A stretch of DNA of 14,434 nt from assembly GCA_017517985.1 (NCBI GenBank), contig JAFWWX010000151.1, positions 1 to 14,434 of the forward strand. The letters are read 5' to 3'. Position 1 is the first letter of the stretch. Each line of letters begins with the position of its first letter. The translations under genes and the position numbers were made by a program. Source of the DNA: Clostridia bacterium (GTDB lineage: Bacteria > Bacillota_A > Clostridia > Oscillospirales > CAG-382). Below the pieces are notes generated by a model. It was not told the DNA's origin. It saw only the letters and a program-made list of their open reading frames with translations, and ran no database searches. Shown in pieces: positions 7,550 through 14,434 of this stretch.

Positions 7550-8473
7550 ATGTCAAAAATTTTTATAGACGGAAGTGTAGGAACAACAGGTCTCAAAATT
7601 TATGAGAGATTAAGCGGTCGAAAAGACCTTGATATAATAACATTACCTGAAAATCTAAGAAAAGATAAAGAAGCAAGAAGGGAAGCAATAAACAAATCCG
7701 ATATAGTTTTTCTGTGTTTGCCGGATGATGCAGCAAAGGAATCAGTTACTCTTTGTGAAAACAATAATACTGTAATAATTGATACATCAACAGCACACAG
7801 AACAAATCCACATTGGTGCTATGGTTTTCCTGAACTGCCGGGATTCAGAGAAAAAATAACTTATTCAAAAAGGATTGCAAATCCGGGATGTCATGCAAGC
7901 GGTTTTATTGCTCTAGTTGCACCTCTTGTTTTTGCCGGATTGTTAGATGAAGATATAGCCGTAAGCTGTTTTTCACTTACCGGATATTCCGGTGGTGGTA
8001 AAAAGATGATTTCTGAATATGAATCTGAAGAACGAAATATTCTGCTTGATTCACCAAGGCAGTACGGTCTTTCACAGGTCCATAAACATTTGCCGGAAAT
8101 GAAAAATATATGTTGTCTTAATAAAAGTCCTTTGTTTTGCCCTATTGTTGCAAATTACTATAGCGGTATGGAGGTTACCATTCCTCTGTTTATGGCTGAT
8201 GTAAAGGGTACAATTGAAGATATAAAAAATATATATAAAAACATATATAATGGAAAACTTATTCATTTTGATGAAACTTGTGATGAAGATGGCTTTATGT
8301 CTGCAAATGCTTTTTCCGGTCGCGACGATATGCAGATAACCGTACACGGAAATAGCGACAGAATAATACTCACATCACGTTTTGATAATCTTGGAAAAGG
8401 TGCAAGCGGTGCAGCAATTCAGAATATGAATATAGCTCTTGGTGTTGATGAAACAAAGGGGCTTGTATATTAA
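7550..8473 (+). CDS. argC: N-acetyl-gamma-glutamyl-phosphate reductase, type 2 (short form)
   Basis: Third step of arginine synthesis: NADPH-dependent reduction of N-acetylglutamyl phosphate to the semialdehyde. The 307-residue protein starts with IFIDGSVGTTGLKIYERL, the nucleotide-binding start of the shorter 'uncommon form' of ArgC (common ArgC is about 345 residues). The catalytic cysteine is C114 in NPGCHASGF, and FPELPGF is also conserved. The start at 7550 is preferred over an in-frame TTG at 7460 because it follows GAAAGGA by six bases, begins in family register, and lies downstream of both promoters. First gene of argC-J-B-D; 30 bases separate it from argJ. Confidence 0.94.
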   Translation: MSKIFIDGSVGTTGLKIYERLSGRKDLDIITLPENLRKDKEARREAINKSDIVFLCLPDDAAKESVTLCENNNTVIIDTSTAHRTNPHWCYGFPELPGFREKITYSKRIANPGCHASGFIALVAPLVFAGLLDEDIAVSCFSLTGYSGGGKKMISEYESEERNILLDSPRQYGLSQVHKHLPEMKNICCLNKSPLFCPIVANYYSGMEVTIPLFMADVKGTIEDIKNIYKNIYNGKLIHFDETCDEDGFMSANAFSGRDDMQITVHGNSDRIILTSRFDNLGKGASGAAIQNMNIALGVDETKGLVY

Positions 8474-8503
8474 AATTTGTAGAATGGAAGGAAAATAGAT
8501 ACT

Positions 8504-9718
8504 ATGAATATAATACAGGGCGGGGTTTGCGCCGCAAAGGGATTTTATGCCAACGGAATACACTGCGGTATAAGAATGAACAGAACAAAGCGCGACCTTT
8601 CTTTGATATACAGCGAAATACCTGCAAGTGCAGCTGCGGTATATACAACAAATCTTGTAAAAGGTGCTCCTCTGATTGTTACAAAAAATAATATATCTGA
8701 CGGCAAGGCACAAGCAATAATATGTAATAGTGGAAATGCAAATACCTGTAATTCAGACGGGATTGAAATTGCTGAAAAAATGTGTCTTGCACTTTCTAAT
8801 ACTCTTAAAATAAACACGAAAGATGTAGTGGTTGCTTCAACAGGTGTTATTGGTCAGCCTCTTGATATTGCACCAATTTCCGCAGGTATTCCGCAACTTG
8901 CAGCCGGACTTTCAAAAGACGGAAGCGATTCTGCTGCAGAAGGAATAATGACAACAGATACTGTAAAAAAGGAAATTGCAATTGAATTTGAAGTTGGCGG
9001 AAAAAAATGTAGTATTGGCGGTATAGCCAAGGGAAGCGGTATGATTCATCCCAACATGGCTACGATGCTTGTGTTTATAACAACAGATTGCGCCATAAGT
9101 GCTGAAATGCTTTCAAAAGCATTGAAAAGCGATGTGAAAAATACTTTTAATATGGTAAGTGTAGATGGTGATACATCAACAAATGATATGGTAACTGTGC
9201 TTGCCAACGGTATGGCAGATAATCCGGAAATTACATCAGAGGGCGAAGATTTTGATATATTTATGAAGGCACTTAACACTGTTACGGTTTTCCTTTGCAG
9301 AATGATTGCTGGTGATGGTGAGGGGGCAACAAAGCTTCTTGAATGTAAGGTCAGCGGTGCGAAGGACGAGGAAACAGCAAAAATCATTTCAAAGAGCGTG
9401 ATATGTTCAAGCCTTCTTAAAGCGGCAATGTTTGGTGCGGATGCAAACTGGGGCAGAGTTCTTTGTGCTATCGGTTATAGTGGTGCGGATGTAGATGTTA
9501 ACTCTGTGGATGTTTCATTCAAATCGTGTAAGGGTGTGATTGTTGTTTGCAAAAATGGCTCAGGGATAGATTTTTCTGAAGAACTTGCAAAGGAAATTCT
9601 TCTTGCAAAGGAAATAGAAATAATAATCTGTGTCGGAAATGGTGCCGGCAGCGCTACTGCTTGGGGATGTGATCTTACATATGATTATGTAAAAATCAAC
9701 GGAGATTACAGAACATAA
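8504..9718 (+). CDS. argJ: Glutamate N-acetyltransferase / amino-acid acetyltransferase ArgJ
   Basis: Transfers acetyl from N-acetylornithine to glutamate, recycling the acetyl group (fifth step), and in bifunctional forms also acetylates glutamate from acetyl-CoA. The 404-residue precursor is normal in length. KGSGMIHPNMATMLVF contains the autocleavage site: T187 would become the N-terminal nucleophile of the beta chain. The conserved ANWGRVLCAIGYSGA is near residue 310, and the C-terminus ends NGDYRT, close to the family's usual TADYRT-like tail. ArgJ in the operon implies the cyclic acetyl pathway. Whether it is also bifunctional cannot be told from sequence. Ribosome site GGAAGGA is at 8485-8491. 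Confidence 0.96.
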   Translation: MNIIQGGVCAAKGFYANGIHCGIRMNRTKRDLSLIYSEIPASAAAVYTTNLVKGAPLIVTKNNISDGKAQAIICNSGNANTCNSDGIEIAEKMCLALSNTLKINTKDVVVASTGVIGQPLDIAPISAGIPQLAAGLSKDGSDSAAEGIMTTDTVKKEIAIEFEVGGKKCSIGGIAKGSGMIHPNMATMLVFITTDCAISAEMLSKALKSDVKNTFNMVSVDGDTSTNDMVTVLANGMADNPEITSEGEDFDIFMKALNTVTVFLCRMIAGDGEGATKLLECKVSGAKDEETAKIISKSVICSSLLKAAMFGADANWGRVLCAIGYSGADVDVNSVDVSFKSCKGVIVVCKNGSGIDFSEELAKEILLAKEIEIIICVGNGAGSATAWGCDLTYDYVKINGDYRT

Positions 9719-9742
9719 TAAATATCCGGAGGAAATAAATCA

Positions 9743-10606
9743 ATGAACACATTTTTTTCTAATTCGGAACGTGCAGAGGTACTAACTCAGGCGCTTCCGT
9801 ATATAAAAAAGTATAATGGAAAAATAGTAGTAATTAAATATGGCGGAAATGCAATGATAAATGAACAGCTTAAAATGCAGGTTATGGAAGATATTGTTCT
9901 TTTGTGGCTTATCGGTGTAAAGGTTGTTCTTGTACACGGTGGTGGTCCGGAAATAAGCGATCTTATGGAAAAGCTCGGAAAAAAAGCTACATTTGTTGAC
10001 GGACTCAGGGTTACAGACAAGGAAACCGTTGATATTGTTCAGATGGTACTTGCAGGAAAGGTAAATAAGACTCTTGTAAATCTTCTTGAAACAAAGGGCG
10101 GAAAAGCAATGGGAATATCCGGTATGGACGGAAGACTTATTGAAGCGGTTATGAAGGATGAAAGACTCGGTTTTGTGGGAAAAATTGTAAATGTAAATGC
10201 TGACCCTGTAAATGATTTACTGGAAAAGGGGTATATTCCGGTTATCTCAACGGTAGGGTGTGACAAGGATGGAAATGCATACAATATAAACGGTGATACT
10301 GCGGCAGCATATGTTGCAGGTGCACTCGGTGCAGAAAGACTTATTATGATGACGGACATTGCAGGTATACTTAAAGATAAAGATGACCCGTCAACGCTCA
10401 TCCCTGAAATGACAGTGAAAGAGGCAGCAAAACTCAAACAAGACGGTATTATTTCAGGTGGAATGATTCCAAAGGTTGACTGTTGCGTTGAAGCAATAGG
10501 CAAGGGTGTTAAAAAAGTAATAATTATGGATGGCAGAGTACCGCATTCGATTCTTATGGAAATACTTACTGATGAGGGCGCCGGAACAATGGTTGTCGGA
10601 GAGTAA
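9743..10606 (+). CDS. argB: Acetylglutamate kinase
   Basis: Phosphorylates N-acetylglutamate with ATP, usually the arginine-feedback step in organisms with ArgJ. The 287-residue protein shows the amino-acid kinase features KYGGNAM (about 28-34), VVLVHGGGPEIS (about 57-68), GLRVTD, NINGDTAAAYVAGALGAERLIMMTD (with the catalytic Asp region) and GGMIPKV near the C-terminus. The N-terminal segment (about 1-22, ERAEVLTQALPYIKKY) matches the extra helix of arginine-inhibited, hexameric AGKs, so feedback inhibition is likely but inferred. CCGGAGGA lies about eight bases before the ATG, 24 bases after the argJ stop. Confidence 0.96.
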   Translation: MNTFFSNSERAEVLTQALPYIKKYNGKIVVIKYGGNAMINEQLKMQVMEDIVLLWLIGVKVVLVHGGGPEISDLMEKLGKKATFVDGLRVTDKETVDIVQMVLAGKVNKTLVNLLETKGGKAMGISGMDGRLIEAVMKDERLGFVGKIVNVNADPVNDLLEKGYIPVISTVGCDKDGNAYNINGDTAAAYVAGALGAERLIMMTDIAGILKDKDDPSTLIPEMTVKEAAKLKQDGIISGGMIPKVDCCVEAIGKGVKKVIIMDGRVPHSILMEILTDEGAGTMVVGE

Positions 10607-10645
10607 AAGCGGATGTTCTGCAATATGTCGAAAGGATAATAATAA

Positions 10646-11812
10646 ATGAATTCTATTACAGAAACGGATAAAAAGTATATTGCCGGTACATATGCACGTT
10701 TTCCTGTTGAAGTTGTATCCGGAAAAGGCTCAATATTGATTGACAGTACTGGAAAAGAATATATTGATATGGGCACTGGGATTGGTGTTACTGCTTTTGG
10801 AATGTGTGATGAGGAATGGGTAAATGCTGTAACTGCTCAACTTACAAAACTTCAGCATACATCAAATCTTTATTATACAGAACCGTGTGCTGTACTTGCA
10901 AAAACACTTTGCGAAAGAACGGGTTTTAAAAAAGTGTTTTTTTCAAACTCCGGAGCTGAAGCAAATGAATGTGCAATAAAAGCCGCAAGAAAGTATGCAT
11001 CGTTAAAAAAAGGTGCAGACTGCTATAAAATAATAACTCTCGAAAACAGTTTTCACGGACGAACATTAACAACCCTTTCTGCAACCGGACAGGAACATTA
11101 TCACGAGCTTTTTCAGCCTCTCACTCCCGGTTTTATTCATACTCCTGCAAATGATATTGATAAGTTAAAAGAGCTTCTTTCAGAAAATACTATTGCCGCC
11201 ATAATGATTGAGTGTATACAGGGCGAGGGTGGAGTAAATGTATTAACAGATGGGTATGTAAAAGCTGTTTCAGATATTTGCAAAAAAGAAGATATTATAT
11301 TTATTGTCGATGAAGTACAGACAGGCAACGGCAGAACAGGGGAGCTTTATTCTTATATGAATTATGGTGTAATGCCGGATATTGTTACAACCGCAAAGGG
11401 AATTGGCGGAGGACTTCCCCTCGGTGTCTGTATGCTTGGTGAAAGGGTAGAGAGTATTTTTTCTTTTGGTGATCACGGCTCAACATTTGGCGGAAATCCC
11501 GTTTGCTGTGCCGGTGCTATAAATGTCATAGGAAGAATAACAGACGAGCTTCTTTGTGATGTTAAAAAGAAAAGCAAGTACATGTTTGATGAGTTAACAA
11601 ATGCCAAAGGTGTAAAGAGTGTTTCCGGTATGGGTTTAATGATAGGTATTGAAACAGTAAAGCCTGCATCGGATATAGTAAAACAATGTATTGAAAAAGG
11701 CGTACTTTGTCTTACAGCAAAAAACAAGGTAAGACTTTTGCCTGCATTGAATATTCCATTTGATACACTCGAAACTGCAGTAGAAATAATAAAGGAAATA
11801 TGTGCAGAATAA
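10646..11812 (+). CDS. argD: Acetylornithine aminotransferase
   Basis: Class III PLP aminotransferase that converts N-acetylglutamate semialdehyde and glutamate to N-acetylornithine. The 388-residue protein is of usual size. Visible motifs are FSNSGAEANECAIKAARKY (PLP phosphate contacts, about 98-116), NSFHGRTLTTLSATGQ, VDEVQTGNGRTG (Asp that binds the pyridine nitrogen) and TTAKGIGGGLPLG, with the Schiff-base lysine K251. Operon position after argB, rather than a gabT or bioA context, supports acetylornithine as substrate, though ArgD enzymes often also accept succinyl-diaminopimelate. GAAAGGA precedes the ATG. Last gene of the operon. argF, argG and argH are not in the window. Confidence 0.95.
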   Translation: MNSITETDKKYIAGTYARFPVEVVSGKGSILIDSTGKEYIDMGTGIGVTAFGMCDEEWVNAVTAQLTKLQHTSNLYYTEPCAVLAKTLCERTGFKKVFFSNSGAEANECAIKAARKYASLKKGADCYKIITLENSFHGRTLTTLSATGQEHYHELFQPLTPGFIHTPANDIDKLKELLSENTIAAIMIECIQGEGGVNVLTDGYVKAVSDICKKEDIIFIVDEVQTGNGRTGELYSYMNYGVMPDIVTTAKGIGGGLPLGVCMLGERVESIFSFGDHGSTFGGNPVCCAGAINVIGRITDELLCDVKKKSKYMFDELTNAKGVKSVSGMGLMIGIETVKPASDIVKQCIEKGVLCLTAKNKVRLLPALNIPFDTLETAVEIIKEICAE

Positions 11813-11817
11813 AAATC

Positions 11818-11844
11818 AAGCGGTCGAAATGACCGCTTTTTTAA
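11818..11844 (+). terminator. Rho-independent terminator of the arg operon
   Basis: A perfect 8-bp stem (AAGCGGTC with GACCGCTT) and a GAAAT loop are followed by TTTT and then AATTTT. It lies five bases after the argD stop. It separates the arg operon from the long mobile-element-like frame downstream. Confidence 0.92.
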
Positions 11845-11888
11845 TTTTGTAATAGGATATGTGCAAATATTATTTGCTGGTAATGTAG

Positions 11889-11946
11889 ACCATAAAACTG
11901 ACAGATAACTTATCAACCGCATTAAAAAAACACCATAAAACCGACA
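11889..11946 (+). repeat. Short imperfect direct repeat between argD and the long open frame
   Basis: ACCATAAAACTGACA (11889-11903) recurs as ACCATAAAACCGACA (11932-11946), 14 of 15 bases identical and 43 bases apart. The second copy spans the first codons of the open frame. It could be a scar of insertion or deletion at a junction; a chance repeat in AT-rich DNA is not excluded. Confidence 0.4.
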
Positions 11947-14434
11947 AATGTTCAAAATGCCGGTGAATTCAGATTAGTTGCCACGCAGATTAAAAACATC
12001 GTCAGTGATGTCGATGTGCAGATTTCGAATGAAAGAGTCGAGATATATGGGGATCAAATAAATGATCTTGCGACAAAGCCTGCTAATACGGCTATTGAAG
12101 AATTTGATAGTGTGCCGGAAATTGATAATAGCAAAAATGTAAATTCAATTGGTACAGTGCAGAATAATGTTGACAATGCTCTTAAATTGGGATATAATAA
12201 AAACGAAAATTCGCAAAACACAAATTTTGCAGGTGAAAGTCCAACAGAACGAGCGGAGAGAATCGAAGCATACGCAGAAAGCCATGTAGAGGCTTTTTCG
12301 TATGAAATACGTGAACAATATGCTAGAGGAAAGAATTTTGTAACTCTTAAAATCTTAGGACATACAATACACTTTCAAAAGAAATCCGATGGCTCAATCA
12401 CGGCTTATGTGGAAGGAGAACGAACACAACAAACAGGGTTTTTTATTCCTAATGAAGAAGTCGGAACATACGACTCTGTGGAAGAAGCTTATAGTGCAGT
12501 AGTTAGGTATCTTGCCAACGAAAAAGGAGTTTACGAAACTTATCCGAAAACATTTCACCAATACAATGACCTTTACAACGAACGACATCCGAGCGTTGAC
12601 ATTGTTGAAAACGGCGATTATACTTCGCCTGAGTACGAGACTGCTGAAACACGCAAGCCTATTGTAGCAACAGATTTCAAGGCAGACAAACAAAGAAGAG
12701 CCGATGCTGCAAAGGAATATGGACTATCTAATGACGAGGCATCAAGACTTTCAAATTATGTTGAAGGTTTATTGTGCTATAGACTGAACAAAAAGATGAT
12801 AGCTGGAACGCTGACTGACGGCGAATTAAGGCTTGTCGATAGTATTCGCAACGCACTTCTTAAAATGCCTGAATATTCAGGGCGTACATACCGAAACTTA
12901 CAATTCAAAAGTGAAAAAGAGTATAACGGCTTTCTGTCTGAGTACACCGAAGGTACTATTGTAGAACTAAAGGCGTTTACATCTACTTCTAAATTACCAA
13001 ACGGATATACAAAATTTGGTAACGGGGTTGTACATTTAGTTATAGACGGTGTTTCGGGAAGAGATGTTGCAGATACTTTCGGGCTGCCTCGTCAGCAGGA
13101 AGTGATATATCTGCCAGATACTCTTATTGAAATAAAAAAAATAACGATTGCAAATGACGGCAATCCCTTGATTTTTGTGCAGGAGGTAAAAAGAGATGAG
13201 CTTATTCGAGAAAAAGCTGAAAGAAGTACTGTCAATAACAGACCCGAGACAGGCGGCTATCAAGGCGGCAACAATCAAAGAGTTGGATTTGTTGGAAATA
13301 GAAAAAATCGTTCTGGCGTATCAGGAGAAGTACGGAGTGGAATCGGAAGAAATGTTCTTTTATCCGAACGGGGAAAGAGTGCTGACAGCGGAAATGTTTT
13401 GGGAGAACACGGAGGAATAAAACCTGACAAACGGGTGGAACCACGTGAAAACTCTTCTGAAATGATTGAAAACTCAGTTAAAAAAACATTAAAACCGGAA
13501 ATTGTTGAAAATGCTGAGCTTACAGGTATGTTGCAAGATAAATTCGGCAACGATATGATTAACGGTCTTGCTACGGAAATTATGTCGACATTTAAGAAAA
13601 ACGGCAGCATCGGAGAGTTTGAAGCATTATTTACTGACGGCGGGCAGGAAATTTATAATGTATTAAATAATAGTTCTCAATTTGAAATTAGTTATTCAAC
13701 ATCAGAAAGCGAGGATTACGCAAATGAGCAATCAGGAAACAATTTATTATCTGGAAGCAGCAAACGGGGAAATGATGCGAGTACCGGAAAGCAAGCTGAA
13801 AGAATTTCAAGCTTTAAACAGAAGATTAAAGGAAAATCAGAAGCAGAACGCCAAAGCACAGCAAAGGAGCTTCTTGCAAAAGGGCAAACCGAAAAAGAAG
13901 TAATTGATGTAACTCAGTCGGATAAAAAGGGTAAAGTACTTGTTAATCTTGTCAACACCGACGCACACAATGATGATATGCTTTCTATTGTGGAAGCCTA
14001 TACAGATAAAGGTATTGATGTGAGGTTTTATTTAGGCCACGGCAAGGTTGCCTTTGACGGTGCTGATGACTTTCTTGTTAACGCATTTAAAGTCGGTAGC
14101 TCAAAAATGTATATCCGCTATGACGGTAAGTTTTCTCCACAAACTTATGGACTACACGAAGATGTTCACATAGAGTGGAATAGCGAAGAAATGACAGCCG
14201 CAAAAGATTACGTTTTGAATAGTCTTTCAGATAAAGAAAAGGAAAATATCCTTGCTTCGGAACGCTACAAAAACTACTCTGAAATATACGACGATGACAA
14301 AGAGGCTGTATGGCAGGAGTTTATTGCCGATGTATTTTCGGGAATGAGCAGTTACACAGAGAATTATATCGACGTTGTCGCTGATTACTGGTATGGCGGT
14401 GAAGCGCCAATTTTACGCCATTTTCCCGTGGGAA
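11926..14434 (+). CDS. Large multidomain protein with ADP-ribosyltransferase and HExxH metallopeptidase-like domains (5' truncated, runs off window)
   Basis: The frame is open for about 836 codons after a TAA at 11923-11925 and continues past the window. No ATG occurs in frame until 12796, and the GTG and TTG codons before it lack a ribosome site, so the N-terminus seems lost or lies elsewhere. The first approximately 320 codons are unrecognised and acidic. An ADP-ribosyltransferase exoenzyme-type domain follows, with the R-S-E pattern: Tyr-Arg (Arg codon 12892), FTSTS (12976-12990), and QQE (Q 13093, E 13099) before a VIYLPDT strand. QxE rather than ExE suggests a non-arginine target, by analogy with C3-type toxins. 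After low-complexity linkers comes LHEDVH (14152-14169), with a possible third ligand Glu at 14317 in WQEFIADVF. The style fits polyvalent or toxin-like proteins of phages and conjugative elements. Target and activity are unknown. Confidence 0.7.
13181..13186 (+). promoter_or_regulatory. Shine-Dalgarno of the first nested small ORF
   Basis: A perfect AGGAGG lies nine bases before the ATG at 13196. The large frame does not need it. Its presence is the main evidence that an out-of-frame gene starts here. Confidence 0.65.
13196..13420 (+). CDS. Small acidic protein, nested in the +1 frame of the large gene
   Basis: I do not recognise this 74-residue protein. It begins MSLFEKKLKEVLSITDPRQ, continues with a probable amphipathic helix (about 20-45), and ends in a YPNGERVLTAEMFWENTEE tail. 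It looks like a folded, helix-rich acidic protein with Trp, Phe and Tyr. The large frame across the same DNA reads as Gly/Asn/Arg/Ser-rich low complexity. Its leucine codons are mostly CTG and TTG, unlike the CTT-rich chromosomal genes. An AGGAGG nine bases upstream supports real translation. It starts just as the ADP-ribosyltransferase domain ends, as a downstream operon partner would. It might be a cognate antitoxin or immunity protein, or a remnant of a separate gene; neither is shown. Confidence 0.55.
   Translation: MSLFEKKLKEVLSITDPRQAAIKAATIKELDLLEIEKIVLAYQEKYGVESEEMFFYPNGERVLTAEMFWENTEE
13724..13903 (+). CDS. Small Lys-rich protein, nested in the +1 frame of the large gene
   Basis: I do not recognise this 59-residue protein. 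A short N-terminal strand-like part (MSNQETIYYLEAANGEMMRV, then PESKL) is followed by a charged helix and a very basic tail ending KGKPKKK, which suggests nucleic-acid or acidic-partner binding (inference). ATG at 13724 is preferred over an in-frame TTG at 13682 because GAGG (13711-13714) lies nine bases before it. The large frame over the same bases is again Ser/Gly/Lys-rich and low-complexity. It uses the same relative frame (+1) as the first nested ORF, 303 bases further on. It could be real, a remnant of a formerly separate gene, or a chance ORF; the ribosome site is weaker than that of the first. Confidence 0.45.
   Translation: MSNQETIYYLEAANGEMMRVPESKLKEFQALNRRLKENQKQNAKAQQRSFLQKGKPKKK

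Noticed and set aside
10039..10776. A 245-codon minus-strand ORF opposite argB
   Set aside because: It is the antisense shadow of argB and early argD, Ser/Pro/Ile-rich, with no ribosome site or family resemblance.
11473..11955. A minus-strand ORF covering the end of argD and the terminator
   Set aside because: It reads through the argD terminator in antisense and resembles no protein family. Interpreted as a shadow.
12394..12693. A 99-codon minus-strand ORF opposite the large ART gene
   Set aside because: Cys/Phe/Val-rich antisense with no ribosome site. The plus-strand frame has clear protein character here.
11843..14434. Insertion-sequence ends, an integrase or a CRISPR array near the ART region
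   Set aside because: I saw no transposase or integrase motif, no long terminal inverted repeats and no regularly spaced repeats. Only the 15-base direct repeat was found, which is too weak to call an element boundary.

Overview
The window looks like part of the chromosome of a low-GC Gram-positive bacterium, most likely a gut-type Clostridia (Eubacteriales). This is inferred from the AT-rich, CTT/GCA-biased codon use, strong AGGAGG-type ribosome sites, TTG and GTG starts, sigma-A promoters with 17-nt spacers, and gene families such as a MocR-fold aminotransferase and a type-2 ArgC. No rRNA gene or other precise taxonomic marker is present.

Layout. (1) 1-2050: the 3' half of asnS, then a PLP-dependent aspartate-aminotransferase-like gene with a TTG start and a terminator hairpin. 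(2) 2120-4469: a consensus promoter, a short leader hairpin, and secD-secF overlapping by one base (TAATG), closed by a hairpin. (3) 4491-6351, minus strand: an aldo/keto reductase gene broken by a single-base frameshift, followed by an RluA-family pseudouridine synthase that also overlaps by one base. (4) 6390-7383: cysK (GTG start), transcribed divergently from the reductase. (5) 7426-11842: an argC-argJ-argB-argD operon that makes N-acetylornithine with acetyl recycling through ArgJ. It is preceded by two tandem near-consensus promoters overlaid with ArgR-box-like palindromes and closed by a clean rho-independent terminator.

(6) 11926-14434 is the unusual part. Beyond the arg terminator, one plus-strand frame stays open for about 836 codons and runs off the window. 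It has no in-frame ATG for its first 870 bases and no convincing start, so the N-terminus appears missing. It encodes an ADP-ribosyltransferase fold (Tyr-Arg, FTSTS, QxE motifs at 12889-13101) and, further on, a HExxH zinc-metallopeptidase-like motif (14155-14169), joined by low-complexity linkers. This is the style of the 'polyvalent' or toxin-like proteins carried by phages and conjugative elements. Inside two linkers, in the +1 frame, sit two protein-like small ORFs (13196-13420 and 13724-13903), each with its own Shine-Dalgarno sequence. The first begins exactly where the ADP-ribosyltransferase domain ends. This suggests mobile-element DNA next to housekeeping genes, with nested or overprinted small genes.

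The housekeeping genes are secure. The function of the last 2.5 kb rests on motif recognition alone.
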